In this document: positions 1-8,482 of the stretch, one piece after another
How the letters are laid out: each line of letters starts with the position of its first letter
Position numbering within the stretch: the first letter of the stretch is position 1
Assembly (NCBI RefSeq): GCF_002257665.1
Contig: NZ_MQWB01000001.1
Span: forward strand, 1,613,870-1,677,869
Source of the DNA: Rubricoccus marinus
GTDB taxonomy: Bacteria; Bacteroidota; Rhodothermia; Rhodothermales; Rubricoccaceae
Length of the DNA: 64,000 nt
Direction: 5' to 3'
Made by a program: the position numbers and the translations under genes
Notes under the pieces: generated by a model
Told to the model about the DNA's origin: nothing
The model's input: the letters and a program-made list of their open reading frames with translations, nothing else
Databases searched by the model: none

Positions 1-237
1 CTGCCCGAACTCGCCTCTGGCGACGGCTGGGTGCTCAGGGCCAAGACGGGGTGGGGCATTCCAGACGGCGAGCCCTCTATCGGCTGGCTCGTCGGCTGGG
101 TGGAGCGCGAGGAGGGCGATCTGGTTTTCGCCATGAACGCGACGGAGGCATCGGCGGGATCGTTCGACATCGGGCCCGGTCGCTTGCAGATCGTCCGCGC
201 TGTCCTTGGCGGTGAGGGCTTTCTTTCGGGCGACTGA
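1..237 (+). CDS. class D (OXA-type) beta-lactamase, C-terminal part
   Basis: Partial gene entering from the left edge in frame 1 and ending with TGA at 235-237. The visible 78 residues contain a KTG triad followed by WG, then a GWLVGWVE stretch, which is the order found in the C-terminal part of class D serine beta-lactamases and related penicillin-recognising enzymes (KTG box, then the GWxxGW strand). The catalytic Ser-x-x-Lys lies outside the window and cannot be checked. One copy of the dispersed motif CCTCTGGCG lies near the left edge and is read as Ala-Ser-Gly. A BlaR-type sensor domain would share this fold and cannot be excluded from the fragment. Confidence 0.75.
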   Translation: MPELASGDGWVLRAKTGWGIPDGEPSIGWLVGWVEREEGDLVFAMNATEASAGSFDIGPGRLQIVRAVLGGEGFLSGD

Positions 238-315
238 CGCGAGCGAGTACCCATCAGTATCACGCCAGAGGTCGCTCTCTCCAGACGGACCTCTCGCGAG
301 AACGCTCACGCGTGG

Positions 316-323
316 TAGCTTCA
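316..323 (+). promoter_or_regulatory. possible -7 element (TAGCTTCA) of the NSS transporter
   Basis: TAGCTTCA lies 25 bases before the GTG start at 349. It resembles the Bacteroidota -7 box TAnnTTTG and recurs in similar form before other genes here. No clear TTTG -33 box is visible about 20 bases upstream. Confidence 0.35.
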
Positions 324-348
324 CAGTCCGCTCACCCCCCGCTTCTCC

Positions 349-1950
349 GTGGCAGACCCCACCCCTGACGCCAACCGCGGCGCCTGGAACTCGAAACTCG
401 GCTTCATCCTCGCGGCCAGCGGCTCGGCCATCGGGCTGGGCAACATCGTGTTCTTCGCGTCCAACGCCTACCAGTATGGCGGCGGCGCGTTTTACCTGCC
501 GTACTTCATCGCGCTCTTCGTGATGGGCATTCCCATCATGATCCTGGAGTTCACCGTCGGGACCATGACCGGGCGGAGCATCCCGCTGGCGCTGGGCAAG
601 CTGGCGGGCAAGAAGGGGGAGTTCGTGGGCTGGTGGAGCCTTGCGAGCGCGCTCACGATCACGATGTACTACATCACGATCCTCGGGTGGGCGCTCGCCA
701 TGCTCGTCGGCTCGTTCGGGAGCCTGTTCGAGCCGGGCGCGACAGCCCCTTTTGAGCCGTTTCTGGAACCGTCTGAGGGCGTCAACTCCCAGGTGTGGTT
801 CTTCAACATGATCGCGACGTGGTGGCCGCTCGTGGCCGTCTCGGTGATCTGGGCGCTTACGGCAATCCTTCTCTGGAAGGGGACCGAGACCATCGAGAAG
901 GGCGTCCGCGTGTTCGTTCCGCTGATGTGGGTGTTCATGATCGGGCTCGTCATCCACGGCCTCACGCTTCCCGGCGGGACGGACGGCGTGGCGTACCTCT
1001 TCACGCCCAACCTGGACGGCATCACCGATATCCAGGTGTGGCAGGGCGCCTTTGCGCAGATGTTCTTCTCGCTCTCGCTCGGGCTCGGCACAATGGTCGC
1101 CTACGCGAGCTACCTGCCCAGAGACGCGGACAACGTCAACAACTCGCTGCTGGTGAGCTTCCTCAACTGCGGCTTCGAGTACATCGCCGGCATCGCCATC
1201 TTCGCGATCCTCTTCGTGTACGCGCTCAACCCGGCCGGCGGCACGCTCTCGCTCTCGTTCTTCGTCATCCCTCAAGGGATCGCGGGCTTCTCCGAGCTTC
1301 CGCTCCTCGTCAAGAGCTTCGGCGTCTTCTTCTTTTTCCTGCTCGTGATTGCCGGCCTGACGAGTGCGGTCTCGCTCGTCGAAGGCATGGCGAGCGCGCT
1401 GATCGACAAGCTGGGCATCAGCCGTGCACGCGCCCTCGCGCTCGTGATGACACCGGGCGTAGCTGGCTCGCTCACGTTCGCGCTCCCGTTCATCGTGGAC
1501 CCTGCGCTTTCTGGCGACGGCACCCTCGGCTTTACGCTGTTCGACCTGGTGGACCACTGGGCCTTCCGGTACAGCCTCATCACGGTCGGTCTGCTGGAAT
1601 GCCTTCTCCTCGGATGGGTCCTAGGTGCCGAGAAGATCCGCGCTGCGGTGAACGAGCACAGCAAGTTCAAGCTGCCCGCCTTTTTCGACTGGATGATCAA
1701 GCTCATCATCCCGGCCATCCTGGGCTTCGTGCTCATCGGGACGTTGTATGAGGACATCACGCAGGAAGGCGGCGTGTACGGATTCCAGTGGGGCGTAGAG
1801 GCCATCGGGATCTTGCCCGTCGTCGTGCCCATCGTGTGGCTCGCCTTTACCGTCGGCCTCGCGGCGTACCTGACCACGCGCCGCACCCATTCCACGCCTC
1901 CGCACCACGCGGGCGATCCGACCCTCACCGCCGTCGACACCCAGGCCTGA
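349..1950 (+). CDS. sodium-dependent transporter, NSS/SNF (LeuT-like) family
   Basis: 533 residues from a GTG start. The N-terminus has the NSS signature of TM1 (W-x-S-x-x-GFIL then AIGLGN, residues about 13-32), which in LeuT-like proteins lines the substrate and Na+ sites. About eleven to twelve hydrophobic helices follow, which is normal size for bacterial NSS proteins, and a polar tail of about 25 residues ends it. Such proteins import amino acids or related amines with Na+ across the inner membrane; the substrate cannot be told from sequence. The stop codon overlaps the ATG of the next gene (TGATG), so the two are probably cotranslated. The gene carries no copy of the motif CCTCTGGCG/CGCCAGAGG, unusual for this window. 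Confidence 0.9.
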   Translation: MADPTPDANRGAWNSKLGFILAASGSAIGLGNIVFFASNAYQYGGGAFYLPYFIALFVMGIPIMILEFTVGTMTGRSIPLALGKLAGKKGEFVGWWSLASALTITMYYITILGWALAMLVGSFGSLFEPGATAPFEPFLEPSEGVNSQVWFFNMIATWWPLVAVSVIWALTAILLWKGTETIEKGVRVFVPLMWVFMIGLVIHGLTLPGGTDGVAYLFTPNLDGITDIQVWQGAFAQMFFSLSLGLGTMVAYASYLPRDADNVNNSLLVSFLNCGFEYIAGIAIFAILFVYALNPAGGTLSLSFFVIPQGIAGFSELPLLVKSFGVFFFFLLVIAGLTSAVSLVEGMASALIDKLGISRARALALVMTPGVAGSLTFALPFIVDPALSGDGTLGFTLFDLVDHWAFRYSLITVGLLECLLLGWVLGAEKIRAAVNEHSKFKLPAFFDWMIKLIIPAILGFVLIGTLYEDITQEGGVYGFQWGVEAIGILPVVVPIVWLAFTVGLAAYLTTRRTHSTPPHHAGDPTLTAVDTQA

Positions 1951-2357
1951 TGCGCTGCTTTCTCCTCCTGATCGCCCTCGCGCTCGCCTCTGGCGCCCAG
2001 GCTCAGATCACCACCTCACCCGAGGTCATCGTCCGCGGCGAGCCCGTAACCGTCACGTTCGCCGAGCCGACGGACTCCCTTCTCGTGACCTACCGCCCAA
2101 ACAGTGGGATTGCTTACAAGGAGGTTGTGCCGGCCTCCGGTACGTCCGCAACGTGGACCCCAAATCGCGCAGGCGTCGTCGCACTCGCGACCCCCGCCGG
2201 GGCATCTCAGAACGTATCCGTCAGGTTTGACCGAACCCCGGTCAGCGGCATCCTCATCCTTACCCTTGCGGGTATCGTGCTTTTCGGAGGTGCCGCCTTC
2301 GCCATGCGAGCTCTTCTGAGCGAGGACACGCCAACGAACCTCCCGCTGGACACATGA
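1950..2357 (+). CDS. exported, C-terminally membrane-anchored protein of unknown function
   Basis: 135 residues. The ATG overlaps the stop of the upstream transporter, which fixes the start. Residues 1-20 form a signal peptide ending ASGAQA. A beta-rich segment of about 75 residues follows, then one hydrophobic helix (about residues 103-120) and a short polar tail. The middle resembles the Ig-like segments of aerotolerance/BatD-type proteins only in a general way, so I give no family name. The gene ends in a 4-base ATGA overlap with the next gene, making a tightly coupled three-gene unit with the NSS transporter. Confidence 0.7.
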   Translation: MRCFLLLIALALASGAQAQITTSPEVIVRGEPVTVTFAEPTDSLLVTYRPNSGIAYKEVVPASGTSATWTPNRAGVVALATPAGASQNVSVRFDRTPVSGILILTLAGIVLFGGAAFAMRALLSEDTPTNLPLDT

Positions 2358-2782
2358 GGCCTCTGGCGATGGCCCTGCTGGCTGCGGCGCCTTTGGCGCT
2401 CAGTCTGAGCGCGGGCGCGCAGACGCTGGCTGTGGACCTTGGGTACCGCCTGCCGGACGAGTTCGGCACGCCAGAGGCGGATCCTCTCGCCCTCTCGGAC
2501 ACGCTAGACGGGCCGCCGCACGATCCCTGGTTGGGTCGCGACAAGGCCTACCACGTCGGCGTGTCCTTCGGCCTCGCGCTGGGGGCCCACGTTGCGTTAA
2601 CGGAAGGGGCTGGGATGGAGCCCAAGCTTGCCGCGCCTCTGGCGGGCGGGCTGGCGTTCGGTGTGGGGCTGGCCAAGGAGGTCATGGACTCCCGCCGGGC
2701 CTACCGACCGCTGTTTTCGTGGCGGGACCTCGCCGCAGATGCGGCAGGCGTTGCCCTCGCGATTGCTGTCTCTCGGCTCTAG
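2354..2782 (+). CDS. DUF2279/YfiM-like exported protein
   Basis: 142 residues, start fixed by an ATGA overlap with the previous gene. Signal peptide at residues 1-22. The mature part has the pattern DKAYHVGVSFGLALGA (residues about 62-77), then GLAKEVMD, then FSWRDLAADAAGVALA near the end; this order is typical of the DUF2279/YfiM family of small periplasmic or outer-membrane-associated proteins of unknown role. The stop is followed at once by the 16 bp palindrome 2787-2802 and the convergent cls stop at 2803. Confidence 0.7.
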   Translation: MRPLAMALLAAAPLALSLSAGAQTLAVDLGYRLPDEFGTPEADPLALSDTLDGPPHDPWLGRDKAYHVGVSFGLALGAHVALTEGAGMEPKLAAPLAGGLAFGVGLAKEVMDSRRAYRPLFSWRDLAADAAGVALAIAVSRL

Positions 2783-2786
2783 AAGA

Positions 2787-2802
2787 CCTCTGGCGCCAGA
2801 GG
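2787..2802. repeat. dispersed-motif palindrome between convergent genes
   Basis: CCTCTGGCGCCAGAGG, two head-to-head copies of the window-wide motif. The 20-base gap between the convergent stops at 2782 and 2803 is almost entirely this palindrome. As RNA it would fold as a hairpin in either direction, so it may serve as a two-way transcription end; there is no T-run. Confidence 0.85.
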
Positions 2803-4281
2803 CTACAACACGGGCGCGAAGAGGCGCGTGGCGCTGGCTGCGAAGCGGAAGAGGAAGGAACGGCCTTCCAGATCTTCTCTCGTGATAGGCGTCGCGTTGG
2901 AAAAGTCGTGTTCCAGCATCTCCGCTGTCTCCTCGCAGAAGGCCGTGTCGTGCATCACCATCGTCGCCTCGAAGTTGAGGCGGAACGAGCGGTTGTCGAA
3001 GTTCGCCGTCCCGATGGCTGCGAAGTCGTCGTCGACGAGGGCCACCTTCTGGTGCATAAAGCCGGGCTCGTGGAGGAACACCTTGACGCCTGCCCGCTCC
3101 ACCTCGGGGAGGTACGCGTAGGGCACCCACTTGAACCACAGGCTGTCCGACGTGCGGGGCATCATCACCCGCACGTCCACGCCACGGAGCGCGGCCAGTT
3201 GAAGTGCGCCGAGCACGCGGCCGTCGGGCACGAAGTAGGGCGTCGCGATCCAGACGCGCTTCTCGGCGCTCTCGATGGCGTGCGTGTAGAGCAATCCACA
3301 CGTCTCCAGCTCATCGGCCGGGCCGCTGGCGAGAACGAGCGCCGTTTGGTCATCGCCAGAGGCGGCTTGGGGCGTCCATTCCAAGTGGGCGAGCCCTTCC
3401 CGCGTGGCGTAGAACCAATCGCGGGCGAACGAGAGTTGGAGGCCTTGGACGGTGGGGCCTTTCACCTGCAGGTGGGTGTCACGCCAGGGGCCGATTTTCT
3501 CGTCGCGGCCGAGGTACTCATCGCCCACGTTGAGGCCGCCGACAAAGGCGGTGCGCCCGTCGCAGACGACGATCTTGCGGTGGTTGCGGAAGTTGAGACG
3601 CAGCTTTTTCAGCCACGAGCGGGGACCGGCGAACCGCGCGACGTGGACGCCCGCCTGGCGGAGCTCGTTGAGGTACCGCCGCGGCAGCTTCCAGCTTCCG
3701 ATGGCGTCGTACAAGAGCCGGACCTCGACGCCTCTGGCGGCGGCCTCGATGAGCGCCTTCTGGAAGCGAGTGCCGATCTCGTCGTCGTGGATGATGTAGA
3801 ACTGCACCATGACGTACGTCTCCGCGCTCTCAATAGAGGGGATGATGGCGTCGAACGTCGCCTTGCCGTCGATGAGGAGCGAGATGTCGTTGCCGCAGGT
3901 GAACGGGAGCGTCGCCATCTCGCCAAAGGCCCTCATCTCGCCTTTCTCGCGCAGCCCTTCGCCATCGTGGAGGTCGCTGGGCTGGACTAAGAGGTCCCGC
4001 ACGCCCGTCTGGAGCGCGCTCTCGATCCCCGAGGCGATGCGGGCGTCGAACTCGTGGAGCGCGTCGATGTAGTCGTCGTACTTGAACCGGCCGAGGATCC
4101 AGTAGATCGGCAGCGCGACGAGGGGGAGGGTGGCCAGCGCGAAGACCCACGCGACGGAGCCCTGGGGCGTCCGGGACTTCATCACGGCGTCTACGGCCGT
4201 GCCGATGCCTAGGAGGTACAGCGGGATAATGGCCCAGGGAGCCCACCCGAGCGCTTCGACGAGAGAGGGGACATCGGGCAT
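2803..4281 (-). CDS. cls: cardiolipin synthase (phospholipase D family)
   Basis: 492 residues. Two N-terminal membrane helices (about residues 12-33 and 42-62) are followed by two PLD catalytic repeats: HRKIVVCD near residue 235 and HQKVALVD near residue 410, each fitting H-x-K-x4-D. This is the architecture of bacterial ClsA, which condenses two phosphatidylglycerols into cardiolipin at the inner membrane. The ATG overlaps the stop of the upstream DUF389 reading frame (TGATG), so both are likely expressed together. Confidence 0.93.
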   Translation of the reverse strand: MPDVPSLVEALGWAPWAIIPLYLLGIGTAVDAVMKSRTPQGSVAWVFALATLPLVALPIYWILGRFKYDDYIDALHEFDARIASGIESALQTGVRDLLVQPSDLHDGEGLREKGEMRAFGEMATLPFTCGNDISLLIDGKATFDAIIPSIESAETYVMVQFYIIHDDEIGTRFQKALIEAAARGVEVRLLYDAIGSWKLPRRYLNELRQAGVHVARFAGPRSWLKKLRLNFRNHRKIVVCDGRTAFVGGLNVGDEYLGRDEKIGPWRDTHLQVKGPTVQGLQLSFARDWFYATREGLAHLEWTPQAASGDDQTALVLASGPADELETCGLLYTHAIESAEKRVWIATPYFVPDGRVLGALQLAALRGVDVRVMMPRTSDSLWFKWVPYAYLPEVERAGVKVFLHEPGFMHQKVALVDDDFAAIGTANFDNRSFRLNFEATMVMHDTAFCEETAEMLEHDFSNATPITREDLEGRSFLFRFAASATRLFAPVL

Positions 4282-5977
4282 CAGTTGGCGAGGCGGAGGG
4301 TGATTCGGGCGGGCACGGAGTCCCGCCGAACGGAGACCTGGGCGTCTGGCGCCCCGGCGCGCACGAGCCCCTGGCGGAGCCGGGCGCCAGAGGCGGAGTC
4401 GGCGCGCACGACGAGGCGCAGCGAAGCATAGCGCCCCACGAGGGTTCCGAGGTCCGACGCGAAGCGGGCGGCGCTGGAGGAGTCAGCAGGGACGGCGCGG
4501 GTGCCCAGGCGGACCGAGCGCGTGCGGGCGGCCTCTGGCGGCACGCCGAGCGCGAGGGCTGCCTGTCGTGCCAGGAGCTGCTCGGCGTCGGGGCTCAGCC
4601 GCCGCGAGGCGGCGTAGAGGACCGTCAGCGCGGGCGGCCCGTCGCCCACGCCGATCTCGCCGCCGACCAGCGCCACGCTGTCGGCACGGCCATGCTGGCG
4701 AGTACGTCGGCCACGCGCGCGCGGACGGCGTCGAGCGAGGGCGGCGCGCCAGAGGCCTCTGGCGCCGGGGCGGGCGTGGGGTCGGTGGGGAGCTGGTCGG
4801 CGAGGGCTTGGATGTCGCCGCGAGAGGCCAGGACCTGCTCCAGGCGCAGCGCGACGGGCTCGCCCGCGGCGTCGCTGGCTTCGGCCTCGACGGTCCGGCG
4901 CTCCTCGTCCGAGATCCAGGCTGTGGTCGCGATGCGCAGCGCGGCGCTCGTGCTCCGCTCGCCGAACTCGATCTCGCGCGTGAGGACGGAGGCCTCGTCG
5001 TCGGCTTCGAGTCGGTTGACAGCCATCGCGACGGCCTGCTTGACGCGGCCCTCGCGGAGCACCTGCTCCAGCGACGACGACAGCGGGATGGCGACGGCCG
5101 CCACGAACGCGCCCACGAGCGCGACCCGCGCCAGAGGCGAGCGCAACACGCCCAGTCGGTTCATGCCGGGCAGCGACGCGATGCGGGCGCCGAACGTGTC
5201 CTCGGTTTCCATGTCGTGCCACTTCCGCGCGGCCTCGCGCACGTCGTCGCGGTGCATGCCCACAGCGAGAAAGGCCAGCATCCCCATGATGACGATGCCG
5301 CCGAGGTTGGCGCCAAACAGGAGCAGGCTGCCCTTCACGAGCGCCCACTGGCCTGTGGCCAGGCCGAACCCGGAGACGCCCAGCGGCGGGATCAGCGCGA
5401 CGGCGATGGCCACGCCTGGGATGCTCGCCGACAGCCGCCTCTCGCGCGAGACCGTGACGATAGCGCCTGCGAGGCCGGAAAAGATGGCGATGGCGAGGTC
5501 CAGCGTCGTCGGACGCGTGCGTGCGGCGATCTCGGAGGTGACCTCGGTAAACGGCAGCACGAGGGTGAGGCCCGCCGCGACCGCGATCACGCCCAGCATC
5601 CCGCAAAGGATGGTCAGAAACGTGTGCGCCGCGAGGCGCCCGTCGCCGATGGCGAGCGCGAGCGAGAGCCCGAGCAGCGGCCCGAGCAGCGGTGCGACGA
5701 GCATCGCGCCGATCACGACCGCCGTCTGGTTCAGGAGTAGGCCCAGCGTCGCGATCGCGCCCGAAAGCAGGAGTACGAGCCAGAACGGGAGGTCAGTGTC
5801 GACGGCCGCCTCGGCGGTCTCGCGGAAAAGGGCCGGCCGGTCCCAGCGCTGCAGCCCGAGCTTTTTGCGTGTCGCCTCTTCCAGGGGAGTCTCCTCGTGC
5901 GGCACGCCTCCGCGGAGGTCCGGTGCTTTGCGGGAGTCAGGCGCCTCTTGCGAAGGCGCGTCGGAAGCAGCGGGCAT
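4281..5977 (-). pseudogene. DUF389 family membrane protein with an apparent frameshift near 4688
   Basis: From an ATG at 5977 (ATG at 6010 is also possible) one frame encodes a polar N-terminus and a DUF389 core with about six hydrophobic helices and the family's NQTAVVIGAMLVAPLLGP segment. That frame runs into a stop at 4625 after a short out-of-character tail. The frame offset by one base carries a plausible continuation (DSVALVGGEIG onward) down to a TGA at 4281 that overlaps the cls ATG, as normal coupled genes do here. The join is near 4685-4690 and looks like a lost base. It may be a sequencing error, a real mutation or a programmed shift. The function of DUF389 proteins is unknown. Confidence 0.65.
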
Positions 5978-6070
5978 GGAGGAGCAGGCGAGGAGAGGGG
6001 AGCCCTGCATGACGCCAGAGGCGGCCAAAGGGTTCGCCAGGGGCTCGGCGGGCGTCGGAAGGGGAACGCG

Positions 6071-6095
6071 CCTCTGGCGCCAGAGGCCTCTGGCG
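6071..6095. repeat. triple dispersed-motif cluster (forward-reverse-forward)
   Basis: Three overlapping copies of the motif lie between the DUF389 gene and the small membrane protein gene that ends at 6103. Both nested 16-18 bp dyads are perfect. Confidence 0.8.
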
Positions 6096-6102
6096 CGGTG
6101 CC

Positions 6103-6480
6103 TCAGGCCGTGAGGAGCCCATGCCGGTGGCGCCACTCCACGGCCCCGAGGCCGCCCACGAATACCGCTTCCGCGACCAGCGTCGCGAGCCCGAACGCGC
6201 TGGCCTCTCGCGCGAAGACGACGGTCATCCCGATCAGAAACGCGCCCCACGCCATATTGGCGATAGCGAGTGCCTGGACGCCCGCCAAATGCCTCTGGCG
6301 CCGCACGGCGAGCGAGAACGAGCCGCAGGCGTACGCGACGTTGGCGAGGCCCATGAACAAGACGAAGCCCACGGGCAGGGCGTACAGATTGCTCAGCCAG
6401 CCGTGGAGGATGAGCACGAGCGTCCCGACAGCGGCACCCGCCGAGCAGTCGATCCAGAGCAGGTGGCGGCGCCAGTTCAC
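6103..6480 (-). CDS. four-helix membrane protein of unknown function
   Basis: 125 residues from an ATG at 6480. Four hydrophobic segments (about residues 8-27, 33-53, 68-90 and 94-113) joined by short polar loops, with a basic RRQRH loop between the second and third. I do not recognise the family. It lies downstream of the LytTR regulator gene on the same strand with a 42-base gap, so it may belong to that transcript or be controlled by it. Confidence 0.6.
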   Translation of the reverse strand: MNWRRHLLWIDCSAGAAVGTLVLILHGWLSNLYALPVGFVLFMGLANVAYACGSFSLAVRRQRHLAGVQALAIANMAWGAFLIGMTVVFAREASAFGLATLVAEAVFVGGLGAVEWRHRHGLLTA

Positions 6481-6522
6481 CTCGCGAGGATAGCGCGCGG
6501 GCGGACTCTGGCGAGGCGCGAC

Positions 6523-7281
6523 CTAGACCAGCCGGTTGCGGAGGGCGGGGGCGTAGGTCCGGCTGACGCGGAGGGCGGTTCCGTCCACGAGCGCGGCGTG
6601 AAAGCCGCCGGAGCCGTCGGGCTCCAGGCCGCGGAGCGCGCCAAGGGCGACCACGGCGGAGCGGTGGACGCGCACGAACCGCTCGGGGTCGAGCCGCTCG
6701 GTCAGCGCGCCGAGCCGTTGGCCGACGAGGAAGGAGCGCCCGCCCGTCGCGTGGAGCGTCGTGGTGTCGCCAGAGGCCTCGGCCCACAGGATCTCGGCGG
6801 TCTCTACCGGGATCACGCGCACGCCGTCGCGCACGAGCAGGCGCTCGGCGTAGGTCGGCCTCTGGCGGGCGTCGAGAAGCGCCGCGAGGTCGTCCAGGCC
6901 GGGAATGGCGCCAGAGGCCGAGGCGTCGAGAGCGCGGCGGACGGCCTCGGAGAAGCGGGCGCGGCTGTACGGCTTGAGCAGGTAGTCGACGGCGGCCACC
7001 TCGAAGGCGCGGACGGCGTACTGGTCGAAGGCCGTGGAGAAGATGACGCGGGGCATGGACGCGGGCGGCGCGAGGCGGAGCGCGTCCATGACCTCGAAGC
7101 CGGTGCGGCCGGGCATCTGCACGTCCAGGAACAGCAGGTCGGGCGCGTGCTCGCGGACGCTCGCCTCGGCTTCGATGCCGTTGGCGGCCTCGGCGACGAT
7201 CTCGACCTCGGGAAAGTCGCCGAGATACTGCCGGAGTAGGCGGCGGGCCGGGGCCTCGTCGTCCGCGATGATGGCGCGCAT
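6523..7281 (-). CDS. LytTR-family response regulator
   Basis: 252 residues starting at MRAIIADDEAPA; an in-frame ATG further upstream would add an unlike, low-complexity leader, so 7281 is preferred. Receiver domain at residues 1-115 with the acidic pair at 7-8, phospho-acceptor Asp53 (LLFLDVQMPG) and the late KPYS lysine. The C-terminal 100 residues are a LytTR DNA-binding domain (GDTTTLHATGGRSFLV, then a PERFVRVHRSAVVAL motif). The gene follows a LytS-type kinase, its expected partner. Confidence 0.93.
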   Translation of the reverse strand: MRAIIADDEAPARRLLRQYLGDFPEVEIVAEAANGIEAEASVREHAPDLLFLDVQMPGRTGFEVMDALRLAPPASMPRVIFSTAFDQYAVRAFEVAAVDYLLKPYSRARFSEAVRRALDASASGAIPGLDDLAALLDARQRPTYAERLLVRDGVRVIPVETAEILWAEASGDTTTLHATGGRSFLVGQRLGALTERLDPERFVRVHRSAVVALGALRGLEPDGSGGFHAALVDGTALRVSRTYAPALRNRLV

Positions 7282-7315
7282 GGGCGTGATCCGTGAAGCG
7301 GGATGCGTGAGGGGG

Positions 7316-8482
7316 CTAGGGCGAGGGCGTCGCGAATCTCGCATCACGCCTCACTCCGGCCTCTGGCGCCAGAGGCGACTCGGGGCGCTCCACCTCCAGC
7401 GCGAAGCGGACCGCGAAGCCGGGCTCGCCGGGCGTCGCGTCGATCTCGACGCCAGAGGCGCCCAGCGAGAGCAGCCGCGCGTGCGTGTTGCCGAGCCCGA
7501 CGCCGCCGTCCGTCCGGGTGCGGGACGCGATAAGGTCGACGCTCTCGCCAGAGGCCAGCCCGCGGCCGGTGTCGGCGACTTCGATGGCGAGCGTGGAGCC
7601 GCGGAGGCGCGCCGAGACGCGGACGGTTCCGCCTTCGATGCTCGGCGCGATGCCGTGGCGCACGGCGTTCTCCACGAGCGGCTGCACCAGCATGGGCGGC
7701 AGCGACAGGCCTCTGGCGGCGCTGTCCACGTCCCATTCCACGCGGAGGCGGTCGCCGATGCGCTCCTGCTCCAGGTCGAGGTAGGCGCGGGTGAACTGGA
7801 GTTCGGCGTCCAGCGCGACGGTCTCGCGGCGGCTCGCGTCGAGCGCGTAGCGCATGAGATGCGCGAGGCGGGAGACGAGCTCGCGCGTGTGCTCGGCCTG
7901 GGGCGGGACGCTCGCCGAGATCGAGTTGAGGGTGTTGAACAGGAAGTGCGGGTTGAGCTGCGCTTTGAGCGCCGAGAGCTCGGCCTGCCGGGCGGCGTCG
8001 CGCAGAAGGTGCTCGCGGTCGGCGCGGTAGCGCTCCTTGGCGACGGTCCGCACGGCGTGGAAAGCGGCGAACTGGCCCGCGTAGATCAGCGCCGGGATGT
8101 AGATGTCCCAGACCTCGCCGCCGCCGGTCAGGATGGAGTAGCCCAGTGCGGCCGCCAGAGGCCGGTATGTCCAGAACCAAGCGGCCACCCAGAGCGGACC
8201 GAGAAAGGCGTGCGCTGCCAACTGCGCGCCCGATCCGCGCCGGTCCATCCCGCGCACGACGAGCCACCAGACGGGCAGCGTCAGCGCGCCTTTGATCGCG
8301 TAGTCCAGGAGCGACCGGGGTACCAGGACGGCGAACGTCGCGAGGGTTTCCGCCAGAGGCCGCACGGTGAGGTAGCTCCCGGCGATGGTCGCGGCGTAGA
8401 CGACGGCCAGCGCCACGTACACCGCCGCGACGAAGCCGACGCCGCGCCACGTCAGGCGCGGGAGCGGGGCCTCTGGCGTCAC
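7316..8482 (-). CDS. sensor histidine kinase, LytS/YehU type (His_kinase PF06580)
   Basis: 388 residues from a GTG whose last bases overlap the TGA of the upstream amidohydrolase (GTGA), fixing the start. Four membrane helices lie in residues 13-145. The phospho-acceptor His179 sits in the family motif QLNPHFLFNTLNSI; the ATPase domain has the N box LVENAVRHGI and the G box DTGRGL with GVGLGN. Coupling with the amidohydrolase genes upstream and the LytTR regulator downstream suggests a sensor whose signal is linked to the hydrolases' substrates or products; that link is inference. Confidence 0.92.
   Translation of the reverse strand: MTPEAPLPRLTWRGVGFVAAVYVALAVVYAATIAGSYLTVRPLAETLATFAVLVPRSLLDYAIKGALTLPVWWLVVRGMDRRGSGAQLAAHAFLGPLWVAAWFWTYRPLAAALGYSILTGGGEVWDIYIPALIYAGQFAAFHAVRTVAKERYRADREHLLRDAARQAELSALKAQLNPHFLFNTLNSISASVPPQAEHTRELVSRLAHLMRYALDASRRETVALDAELQFTRAYLDLEQERIGDRLRVEWDVDSAARGLSLPPMLVQPLVENAVRHGIAPSIEGGTVRVSARLRGSTLAIEVADTGRGLASGESVDLIASRTRTDGGVGLGNTHARLLSLGASGVEIDATPGEPGFAVRFALEVERPESPLAPEAGVRRDARFATPSP
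7360..7375. repeat. dispersed-motif palindrome inside the kinase 3' end
   Basis: CCTCTGGCGCCAGAGG within the last codons of the LytS-type kinase; it is read as part of its polar C-terminal tail (PLAPEA). Confidence 0.8.

Noticed and set aside
4281-6787. A single 720-residue protein from 6787 down to 4625.
   Set aside because: The upstream part overlaps the LytTR and small membrane protein genes and is not protein-like; the DUF389 protein starts near 5977.
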